In this document: positions 1-5,782 of the stretch, in pieces | Layout of the letters: every line of letters starts with the position of its first letter | How positions within the stretch are numbered: the stretch's first letter is position 1 | Assembly (NCBI GenBank): GCA_902806365.1 | Contig: CADCWJ010000500.1 | Span: forward strand, 1-7,082 | Direction: 5' to 3' | DNA length: 7,082 nt | DNA from: an uncultured Thermomicrobiales bacterium | Lineage (GTDB): Bacteria > Chloroflexota > Chloroflexia > Thermomicrobiales > UBA6265 | Translations under genes and position numbers: made by a program | Notes under the pieces: generated by a model | Seen by the model: only the letters and a program-made list of their open reading frames with translations | Told to the model about the DNA's origin: nothing | Databases searched by the model: none

Positions 1-1
1 A

Positions 2-346
2 CGACACGGCAAGACGCTGCAAAGCCAGGTGGGAATCAATATCGCGCAGGCGGCGCTAGGTGACGAAATCGAGATCGACACGATCGACGGTCCGGTGGTA
101 TTCCGGATTCCGCCAGGAACGCAATCCGGCCAGCAGTTCCGCCTCCGCCAGAAGGGGGTACCGGACATCCGCGGCGGTGAGCGTGGAGAGCAGTTGGTAA
201 CGATTCAGGTCGTCGTGCCCAAGAAGCTTTCCGACGATCAGCGGGAGCTGTTCGAACGGTTGGCATCCAGCCTGGGCAAGGAAGTGACGCAGCAGCCGAA
301 TGGCCGGGGGTTCTTCGACCGGGTCAAGGATGCCCTGGGGGTATAG
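2..346 (+). CDS. dnaJ: DnaJ-type co-chaperone, C-terminal part (5' truncated by window edge)
   Basis: The frame is open from the left edge and ends at TAG 344-346, giving 114 visible residues. It contains the hallmark of the DnaJ C-terminal substrate-binding region: NIAQAALGDEIEIDTIDG, then a PPGTQSGQQFRLRQKGVP segment, then the VVVPKKLSDDQRELFERLA tail. In DnaJ family proteins this second beta-barrel domain and the tail after it bind unfolded clients and hand them to DnaK in the cytoplasm. The ending GFFDRVKDALG is a common DnaJ C-terminus. The J domain, the Gly/Phe linker and any zinc-finger region lie outside the window, so full DnaJ cannot be separated from a CbpA-like protein. A GTG at 29 is an internal valine codon, not a start. 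No convincing terminator follows, and the next transcription unit seems to have its own promoter. Confidence 0.93.
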   Translation, partial: RHGKTLQSQVGINIAQAALGDEIEIDTIDGPVVFRIPPGTQSGQQFRLRQKGVPDIRGGERGEQLVTIQVVVPKKLSDDQRELFERLASSLGKEVTQQPNGRGFFDRVKDALGV

Positions 347-382
347 CGGTCGCGGCCGTCCATATGGCGGGGTCGGGCCGAC

Positions 383-411
383 TTGACGAATACCCACCAA
401 TTGCGTACCGT
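383..411 (+). promoter_or_regulatory. Candidate sigma-70-type promoter for the riboswitch operon
   Basis: A TTGACG box (383-388) matches the -35 consensus at five of six positions. It is followed after exactly 17 bases by TACCGT (406-411), a degenerate TAnnnT -10 box of the sort common in GC-rich bacteria. Transcription would begin near 417-419, a few bases before the first paired strand of the FMN aptamer at 425. This placement is what a riboswitch leader needs and is the main support, because the -10 box alone is weak. Confidence 0.55.
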
Positions 412-424
412 GAATCCATAAAGA

Positions 425-564
425 GCCTTCGGGGATTGGTGAGGTCGTCGAGCAATGACGATCAAGTCCTGACCGGCGGTAGAGCCCGCAAGCGCAAGTG
501 GGAGCACGAGCGCACGATCCGGTGAGACTCCGGAGCCGACGGTAAAGTCCGGATGGGAGAAGGC
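425..564 (+). promoter_or_regulatory. FMN riboswitch aptamer (RFN element)
   Basis: The conserved core blocks of the FMN aptamer appear in order: GACCGGCGGT (471-480), AGCCCGC (483-489), GATCCGGTGA (516-525), GCCGACGGT (535-543) and AGTCCGGATGGGAGAAGG (546-563). The helices can be drawn: P1 GCCTTC 425-430 with GAAGGC 559-564; P2 CGGG 430-433 with CCCG 485-488, sharing C430 at the junction; an extended P3 with GGTCGTC 443-449 against GACGATC 457-463 (one G-U); a GCGC/GCGC stem 492-495/510-513; and TCCGG/CCGGA 518-522/530-534 closed by a 7-base loop. Known elements of this family bind FMN and repress riboflavin synthesis or uptake genes. It lies on the plus strand, upstream of the transporter operon and followed by a terminator, so reduced expression at high FMN is expected. 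Confidence 0.96.
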
Positions 565-573
565 GTACAGCGT

Positions 574-592
574 GCGGCCACATTGTGGGCGC
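574..592 (+). other. Small hairpin between aptamer and terminator (possible antiterminator part)
   Basis: GCG and CCAC (574-576, 578-581) pair with GTGG and CGC (585-588, 590-592) around an ATT loop and one G-G mismatch. The sequence GTGGGC (585-590) could instead pair with GCCCAT (631-636), which is part of the 3' half of the terminator, so it may supply an alternative fold when FMN is absent. I could not resolve a single convincing antiterminator by eye. Confidence 0.3.
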
Positions 593-614
593 TCGTTGCC
601 GCTCCGTGAATTCC

Positions 615-649
615 AGCCCGAGGGCCTCCGGCCCATCGGGCTTTCTGTT
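615..649 (+). terminator. Intrinsic terminator, expression platform of the FMN riboswitch
   Basis: AGCCCGA plus GGGCC (615-626) pairs with GGCCC (630-634) and TCGGGCT (636-642). This makes a 12-bp GC-rich stem with a single bulged A (635) and a 3-base TCC loop. The stem ends in a T-rich tail, TTTCTGTT (642-649). It lies 50 bases after the aptamer and 123 bases before the first start codon, so an FMN-bound aptamer would be expected to stop transcription here. It serves as the riboswitch's attenuator and is not the terminator of dnaJ, which ends 268 bases upstream. Confidence 0.85.
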
Positions 650-678
650 GCCCGGTGGCGTGTTCGGGGGCGCTGGTG

Positions 679-730
679 GATGACGGGAGCCTGACGAGAC
701 GATGGTGAGCGTGGCTCGCCTCGCGTCATC
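679..730 (+). other. Second folded segment of the leader, downstream of the terminator
   Basis: GATGACG (679-685) is complementary to CGTCATC (724-730). Inside it CGA (695-697) faces TCG (721-723), and GGTGAGC (704-710) pairs with GCTCGCC (714-720, one G-U) around a GTG loop. Together these stack into a bulged stem of about 17 pairs. No T tract follows. The weak ribosome site of the first gene (AGGG 764-767) is outside the fold. A role in mRNA stability or translation is possible, but nothing in the sequence fixes one. Confidence 0.4.
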
Positions 731-772
731 GTCAGCTACTCGACGTTCGCCACCCGCCCAGTCAGGGCAACG

Positions 773-1714
773 ATGCTGCGTCCAGCACTCCGGCGACTGA
801 TCCTTCTGTTCACCACCATTGTCGCGGCGTCATCGGTTCTGTTCGCGCTCATCCATCTCGGGGGCGATCCGATCGACGGCTTCGTCGCGCCTGGATCCTC
901 CCTGGAGGTCCGCGAGCAGGTTCGGGCTCGAGTGGGGCTGAACCGTCCCCTCGTCGAGCAATACGGGCTCTTCGTTTGGCGTGGGCTGTCCGGGGATTTT
1001 GGCGAGTCGTGGCGCGACCGACAGCCGGCGCTTTCGGCGGTGATGGATCGTCTCCCAGCAACGATCGCGCTCGCCGGTGCCGCGATCGTGATCTCGCTGA
1101 CGCTGGGTGTCTGGGCCGGCACTGCATCCGCCGTGTTGCGGCCAGGACTGATCCGGATTGGCGTCCGCCTATTTTCGATGGTCGGGCAGGCCATCCCCAG
1201 CTTTTGGCTCGGCACGCTGGCCATCTTCCTGTTCGCGGCGCGGCTCGGTTGGCTGCCAGCGTCCGGGAACGATGGCTGGCGGTCGATCGTGCTGCCAGCG
1301 TTCACCCTGGCGGCGTATCCAGGCTCGGTGCTCGCGCGGATCGTCCAGGTCTCGATGCTCGAGCGGTCGGGGCGGCCGTACGTGACGACGGCGCGCGGCA
1401 AGGGACTCCGGGAGCGCACGGTCTGGACACGCCATATCCTGCCGAACGCGGCCCTGCCGGCGTTGGGATTCGTGGGGGTGGAGGCCGGGTTCCTGGTCGG
1501 CGGTACGGTCGTCGTCGAGTCGGTCTTCGCCTATCCGGGGATCGGTCGACTCGCCCTGCAGGCGGCGTCAGAGCGCGATCTTCCGGTCTTGCACGCGTTT
1601 GTGATCGTGACCGTGGTGCTGGTGTCGGTAACCAACATCGTGGTTGACCTGATCTCGGTTCTGGTCGACCCGCGCCAGCGTTCGCGCGTGGAAATGGCGC
1701 CGGCGCATGGCTGA
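773..1714 (+). CDS. ABC importer permease, DppB/NikB-type
   Basis: This is an inner-membrane permease subunit of the peptide/nickel (Dpp/Opp/Nik) class of ABC importers. The 313-residue length and layout fit the family. A basic amino end (MLRPALRRL) leads into a first membrane helix (about residues 9-28), followed by a long extracytoplasmic stretch with the family's GLNRPLVEQYGLFVWRGLSG segment and five further hydrophobic segments. The cytoplasmic coupling loop (EAA-type, about 203-225, YVTTARGKGLRERTVW then HILPNA) would dock on the ATPase. The ATG at 773 is the first possible start in frame after the stop at 692. AGGG at 764-767 is a modest ribosome site five bases before it. It is the first gene after the FMN riboswitch. 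The next permease starts inside its last codons. The substrate cannot be read from the permease; family members move peptides, nickel, heme or sugars, and the riboswitch suggests a flavin-related compound here. Confidence 0.93.
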   Translation: MLRPALRRLILLFTTIVAASSVLFALIHLGGDPIDGFVAPGSSLEVREQVRARVGLNRPLVEQYGLFVWRGLSGDFGESWRDRQPALSAVMDRLPATIALAGAAIVISLTLGVWAGTASAVLRPGLIRIGVRLFSMVGQAIPSFWLGTLAIFLFAARLGWLPASGNDGWRSIVLPAFTLAAYPGSVLARIVQVSMLERSGRPYVTTARGKGLRERTVWTRHILPNAALPALGFVGVEAGFLVGGTVVVESVFAYPGIGRLALQAASERDLPVLHAFVIVTVVLVSVTNIVVDLISVLVDPRQRSRVEMAPAHG

Positions 1715-2612
1715 GCTGACCTTACCGGAACCGACGGTGAATCCGAAATCTCGCGATCGCCGGGCGTCTTCGGTTTCCCGAACAACCGGACGGTGGACGC
1801 GCAACCTCTGGCATCCGTCGCTGCTTCCTCTGGCGGCATTCCTGATGATCGCGCTGCCGGGCCGGTGGCTCGTGGCCGGCGATCCCGAGGCGCAGGATCT
1901 GATCGGTCGTCTCGCGCCGCCAGTGTTTCTCGATGGAACGTGGGATCGGCCTCTGGGAACCGACGGTTTGGGGCGGGACATCCTGAGCCGGATCGTCTCC
2001 GGAGCCCTGCTTTCGCTCGCAATCGGAGTTTCGGCGGCGATCTTCTCGGCGGCGATCGGGATCTCCCTCGGGCTGCTGGCGGGAATGCTCGGCGGGTTGG
2101 TCGACGCGACAGCGACGCTCGTCAGCGAGCTTGCCCTGGCAATTCCCACCGTGGTGGTGGGGATCGTGTTGACGGCGACGCTGGGCCAGAGCCTGCCTAA
2201 CCTGCTTGCGATCCTGGTCTTTACCGGATGGATTTCATACGCCCGAATCGTGCGCCTGCAATGCCGCCAGATCGCCCGGTCGGAGTACGTGCGGGCGTCG
2301 TACGCGATCGGTGCGCGGTGGCCCTGGGTGATGCTGAAGCATGTCTTGCCGAACATCCAGTCGATTGCCATCGTCCTGCTGTTCCAGCAGATCGCGGCGG
2401 TAATGCTGTGGGAAGCGTCGCTGACGTATCTCGGGCTGGGTTTGCCGATCGAGCGAATCTCGCTGGGAGGAATGATCCGGGATGGACAGGTCCAGATTTT
2501 CGACGCGTGGTGGGTCAGTTTCTTTCCCGGGTTCGTGATCGCGCTGGCAGTGGTCGGATTCAACCTTGCCGCCGACCGCATGCAGTCCGTATTCGACCCG
2601 GCGACGCGCTGA
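1707..2612 (+). CDS. ABC importer permease, DppC/NikC-type
   Basis: This is the second membrane subunit, which should form a heterodimer with the upstream permease. Its 301 residues begin with a polar, basic cytoplasmic tail (about residues 1-35) and a first hydrophobic segment. The DppC family signature follows, PLGTDGLGRDILSRIVSGA from about residue 82, and then four or five membrane helices. The EAA-type coupling loop lies near 194-217 (YVRASYAIGARWPW then KHVLPN), and the typical SLTYLGLGLP and SLGGMIRDG segments come after it. The ATG at 1707 lies 8 bases before the end of the previous gene's TGA, so the two are very probably translationally coupled. A 72-base gap with a hairpin separates it from the binding-protein genes. 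No nucleotide-binding subunit follows, although Dpp, Opp and Nik operons usually encode two. Confidence 0.93.
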   Translation: MAELTLPEPTVNPKSRDRRASSVSRTTGRWTRNLWHPSLLPLAAFLMIALPGRWLVAGDPEAQDLIGRLAPPVFLDGTWDRPLGTDGLGRDILSRIVSGALLSLAIGVSAAIFSAAIGISLGLLAGMLGGLVDATATLVSELALAIPTVVVGIVLTATLGQSLPNLLAILVFTGWISYARIVRLQCRQIARSEYVRASYAIGARWPWVMLKHVLPNIQSIAIVLLFQQIAAVMLWEASLTYLGLGLPIERISLGGMIRDGQVQIFDAWWVSFFPGFVIALAVVGFNLAADRMQSVFDPATR

Positions 2613-2625
2613 GAGGTGGGAGCGT

Positions 2626-2648
2626 ACCAGCCAGTCGGCGAGGCTGGT
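2626..2648 (+). other. Intercistronic hairpin between permease and binding-protein genes
   Basis: ACCAGCC (2626-2632) pairs perfectly with GGCTGGT (2642-2648) around a 9-base loop. It lies in the only sizeable gap inside the operon. No run of T follows, so it is not a standard terminator. Stems in this position in other ABC operons can protect or process mRNA, so that binding proteins and permeases are made in different amounts. That role is inferred here. Confidence 0.55.
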
Positions 2649-2673
2649 TCTCGAGCTGCGGCAACGATGATAG

Positions 2674-2678
2674 AGGAG
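2674..2678 (+). promoter_or_regulatory. Ribosome binding site deciding the start of the first binding-protein gene
   Basis: AGGAG stands six bases before ATG 2685. The same frame is open further upstream (GTG 2616, ATG 2667), but only 2685 has a good site and places the twin-arginine motif near the amino end. The strength of this site compared with that of the first permease fits higher synthesis of the binding protein. Confidence 0.8.
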
Positions 2679-2684
2679 TTTTTC

Positions 2685-4232
2685 ATGACCGAAGCGCAAT
2701 CCCGTTTGTCACGTCGCACCTTCACCGGCGGGGTCGGCCTGCTGGCGGGAGGCGGACCGCTGAGCGGGCCGATCTCCGTGGCCGACCGCGCTCTGCAAAC
2801 GCCGGTCTCCGTCGCGGAGGAGGTCGTGATCGACCTCGCCGGCGGGCCTGACAATCTCGATCCGGCGCTTGCCAGGTCGACACGCGACTGGTCGGTGATT
2901 CATAGCGTGTACGACTCGCTCCTGCTGCTCAGCAATGACGGCGAACTTGTCCCGCTCGCCGCGGAGTCGTTCGAGGCCGTCAACGATACAACCTACGAGG
3001 TGTTGTTGCGGTCCGGCCTGCGCTTTCACGATGGCACACCGGTCACATCCGCCGCGATCGAACGAGGGATCGCTCATGTACAAAACTCCGAAGGACCGGC
3101 GGCGGCGAACTTCGGTGTCATCGAGCGTGTGGAGATCCTGGACGAGCGGACGGCACGGATCGTCACAACGGAACCAGCCGGGTGGCTGCCGTCGCAACTG
3201 GCCGTGTGGCTGGTGCTCTTTCCCGAAAATGCCACCCCGGAGTCGTTGGCGCGGGCGCCTGTGGGTTCTGGCCCCTACCTGTTCGAAGCGCTGGAACCTG
3301 GCACTGAAGTCGTGCTGCGCCGAAACCCCGGCTACACCTGGCCAAGCCCCAAAGGCGTAGCACTGGCGGAAACGGCGCGGTTCCGGTTCGTTCCGGAGTC
3401 GGCGACGCGGGTTGCCGATTTGGGAACGGGAGGCGCGAATATCGTGACGAGCATCCCGCGGGACCAGCTCCGGGCGGTCGAGGAAGGGGGCGGGCAGGTC
3501 ATCGAAACGGCAATCCTCGGTACGGCGTTCCTTCGGCTGGCGACCGATATCGCCCCATTCGATGACCCGCGCGTCGGCGTCGCGCTGAATCACGCTGTCG
3601 ACGTCGATGCGCTCACGAGCGCGCTGGTGAGCCGCCAATCGCGCCGGCTGGCCTCGATCTTTCCGGATGGACGAGCCCTCGGCTTTGACGCGAGTCTGGC
3701 GCCGTTTGCCTACGATACGGCACGGGCGCGGGCGTTGCTGGACGAAGTGGGATTCCCCTCGGGTTTCGAGATGCGCCTCGAATTTGCCAGTGGTGAGCGC
3801 GACGACGTCCTTCAGGTGATCGCGGCCCAGCTCGCGGAGGTCGGGATCACGGTAACGCTGGAGTCGGTGGAGCTGGCGACCTTCAACGGCTCCTGGCAGG
3901 ACCCGGAATCGGCCCCGCTCAGGTTCGTAAGCTGGCGGCCGGTGTTCGACCCGCACACGTTGCTTAGCTTGATGTTCGCCAGCAGCGGCCCGCTCTCCCG
4001 GCACCGTGACGACGTTGCCGACGAACTCATCCGCGGCGGAGCGACCGAGCCGGCTCCCGATGCCCGGGCGGCGGTCTACCAGGAGCTCGGCCGCCGTTTC
4101 CAGGAAGCGCCGCCAGCGGTGTTCCTCTGGAATCTGACATCGACCTACGGGGTCAAGAATGTGCCCGGGTCGTGGGTACCACGCGGTGACGAGTACGTTA
4201 TTCCAACCCAGGCAACGGAGGATGCAACGTGA
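2685..4232 (+). CDS. Extracytoplasmic solute-binding protein, SBP_bac_5 (DppA/NikA-like), first of two paralogues
   Basis: The 515-residue product should capture the substrate outside the membrane and deliver it to the two permeases. The amino end has a Tat-like signal, with SRRTF at residues 9-13 and then a short Gly/Leu-rich stretch. No cysteine occurs anywhere, so it is not a lipoprotein. Family marks are NLDPALA, the VYDSLL segment, LAESFEAVNDTTYEVLLRSGLRFHDG, PVGSGPYLFE and DPRVGVALNHAVD. The late pocket segment reads SWRPVFDPHTLLS (W417, F421, D422, H424). This resembles the NikA segment TWGAPYDPHAF, yet the nickel-binding His416 of NikA aligns with glycine. The aspartate found three residues after the tryptophan in DppA/OppA is valine. 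The comparison is from memory and by eye. The ligand is unknown, and a flavin-type ligand is inferred only from the riboswitch. The stop overlaps the next gene by 4 bases. Confidence 0.93.
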   Translation: MTEAQSRLSRRTFTGGVGLLAGGGPLSGPISVADRALQTPVSVAEEVVIDLAGGPDNLDPALARSTRDWSVIHSVYDSLLLLSNDGELVPLAAESFEAVNDTTYEVLLRSGLRFHDGTPVTSAAIERGIAHVQNSEGPAAANFGVIERVEILDERTARIVTTEPAGWLPSQLAVWLVLFPENATPESLARAPVGSGPYLFEALEPGTEVVLRRNPGYTWPSPKGVALAETARFRFVPESATRVADLGTGGANIVTSIPRDQLRAVEEGGGQVIETAILGTAFLRLATDIAPFDDPRVGVALNHAVDVDALTSALVSRQSRRLASIFPDGRALGFDASLAPFAYDTARARALLDEVGFPSGFEMRLEFASGERDDVLQVIAAQLAEVGITVTLESVELATFNGSWQDPESAPLRFVSWRPVFDPHTLLSLMFASSGPLSRHRDDVADELIRGGATEPAPDARAAVYQELGRRFQEAPPAVFLWNLTSTYGVKNVPGSWVPRGDEYVIPTQATEDAT

Positions 4233-5782
4233 GTAGCGAAGCAGTTCGCAGGCAGCCGTTGATCGACCGGCGGCGCTTCGCCGGCGGATTCGGTGCGGCC
4301 GCTATTGCAGCGACGATCCGGGGAGGGAAGAACGGCACGCTGGCTGGTCAGTCCGCCACGCCCATGCCCCTGATCCCCGAGCTGGTGATCGACTTGCCCG
4401 GACCGCTCCCGTCGATCGATCCGGCACTCGCGTACTCACCGCGCGAGTGGTCGGCAGTGCATTCCATCTACGATGGGCCAATCGGGTTCGCCGCGGATGG
4501 ATCGCTCCAGCCGCTGGCGGCGGAACGGTTCGAGGCCGTCGATGATGTGACGTTCGAGATCGCGCTGCGGAAGGGGCTGACGTTTCACGATGGATCCCCG
4601 GTGACCTCGGCGGCGGTGGAACGGGCGGTCGCGTACATTCAGGGCTCTGCGTCGTTTGTGGTTGACCTGTTTCGCGTCATCACAAGGGTGGACATCGTCG
4701 ACGAACTGACGGCACGACTCGTCTGCGAGGCGCCCGCGCCGTGGTTGCCTGCCCAGATCGCAGTCTGGCTCGTGCTGGTGCCGGAGGGTTTCAGCGCGGA
4801 GACGGCGGCCACCGCACCGGTCGGGACCGGGCCGTATCGGTTCGAGGAGTATGAGCCGGGGACCAGCATCATGCTCGTGCGCAACGATTCGTATCCCGCC
4901 GACAGCCTCAAGGGGCGCGCGATCGCGGATCGGGTGTCGTATCGATTCGTGCCGGAGGCAAGCACGCGGGTGGCGGACCTGGCGTCCGGTGCGGCGCAGA
5001 TCGTGACCGACCTCCCGATGGATCAGATCGAGGCGATCGAACGGGCGGGTGCGCAAATCGTCGAGTCACCGATTGTGGGCTCGGCCTGGATCCGGATTGC
5101 TACCGATGTCGAGCCGTTCACCGATCCACGGGTACGTCTGGCGCTCAACCACGCGGTCGATGTGCAGGCGATCGCCAATGCTCTCGTGTCGCCCGCATCC
5201 CGACGCCTGGCGTCACTCTTTCCGGACGAGCGGTCGATCGCGTTCAACGAGGCCCTGACACCCTTCGCGTACGACCCGGACCGCGCGAGATCACTGCTCG
5301 CCGAGGCGGATCTCCCCGACGGTTTCGAGACCGAACTCCAACTCTCGGCCGGCGGGCGGGCGGATGTCGCCGAGGCGATCGCGGCGCAGCTTGGCGAGGT
5401 AGGGATACGGATCCGGATCGTCGCCACCGAGTATGCCAGCTTCAATGAGACCTGGGCCGATCCGTCGAGTCCTCCCTTGCGGTTGGCTACGTGGAGCCCG
5501 CTCTACGATCCGCACACGTTGCTCAGCCTGGTCTTCGCGAGCAGCGGATTTCTCTCGCGCTATCGGAATGAAGATGTTGACCGTTTGATCGCCGGGGCCG
5601 CTGTCGAGGTGGATCGTCGAGAGCGGGCGGCGCTCTACTGCGACCTCTCACGGGTCATGTATGAGGATCCACCGGCAATTTTCCTTTGGAACCTGGCGTC
5701 AGCCTATGGTGTGATGCCGGAGGCGGCGTCGTGGGCACCGCGTGGCGACGAGTACGTCATCGCGACCGACGGCGGAAGATGA
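4229..5782 (+). CDS. Extracytoplasmic solute-binding protein, SBP_bac_5 (DppA/NikA-like), second paralogue
   Basis: The 517-residue product is a close paralogue of the preceding protein, with roughly half the positions identical by eye along the full length. Both share the distinctive ending FLWNL-x-S-x-YGV and SW-x-PRGDEYVI. The GTG start at 4229 overlaps the previous stop in a GTGA and has GGAGGA six bases upstream (4217-4222). The signal is again Tat-like, with DRRRF at residues 13-17 followed by an Ala/Gly-rich stretch, and there is no lipobox. Family marks are SIDPALA, LRKGLTFHDGSPVTSAAVER, PVGTGPYRFEEYEPG and DPRVRLALNHAVD. Its pocket segment is TWSPLYDPHTLLS (W422, Y426, H429); it keeps the NikA Trp and Tyr but again has glycine where NikA has its nickel histidine. 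Two binding proteins with one permease pair suggest a split in ligand or affinity. One may also be degenerating, though no lesion is visible. Confidence 0.93.
   Translation: MSSEAVRRQPLIDRRRFAGGFGAAAIAATIRGGKNGTLAGQSATPMPLIPELVIDLPGPLPSIDPALAYSPREWSAVHSIYDGPIGFAADGSLQPLAAERFEAVDDVTFEIALRKGLTFHDGSPVTSAAVERAVAYIQGSASFVVDLFRVITRVDIVDELTARLVCEAPAPWLPAQIAVWLVLVPEGFSAETAATAPVGTGPYRFEEYEPGTSIMLVRNDSYPADSLKGRAIADRVSYRFVPEASTRVADLASGAAQIVTDLPMDQIEAIERAGAQIVESPIVGSAWIRIATDVEPFTDPRVRLALNHAVDVQAIANALVSPASRRLASLFPDERSIAFNEALTPFAYDPDRARSLLAEADLPDGFETELQLSAGGRADVAEAIAAQLGEVGIRIRIVATEYASFNETWADPSSPPLRLATWSPLYDPHTLLSLVFASSGFLSRYRNEDVDRLIAGAAVEVDRRERAALYCDLSRVMYEDPPAIFLWNLASAYGVMPEAASWAPRGDEYVIATDGGR

Noticed and set aside
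353..380. CGGCC/GGCCG inverted repeat just after dnaJ, considered as its terminator.
   Set aside because: Only five pairs around an 18-base loop, with no T tract.
56..729. Long open frames on the minus strand across the dnaJ end and the leader.
   Set aside because: They run through the riboswitch and terminator or opposite the DnaJ frame and show no protein family signature; long shadow frames are expected in GC-rich DNA.
1728..1746. A stretch near the start of the second permease resembles the aptamer block CCGACGGT followed by a TCCG.
   Set aside because: It lacks the other aptamer blocks and helices and lies inside a well-supported coding region, so it is a chance match.
1568..4004. Minus-strand open frames of more than 400 codons opposite the permease and binding-protein genes.
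   Set aside because: They are Arg/Pro/Ser-rich with no recognisable domains and lie opposite genes with clear family motifs.
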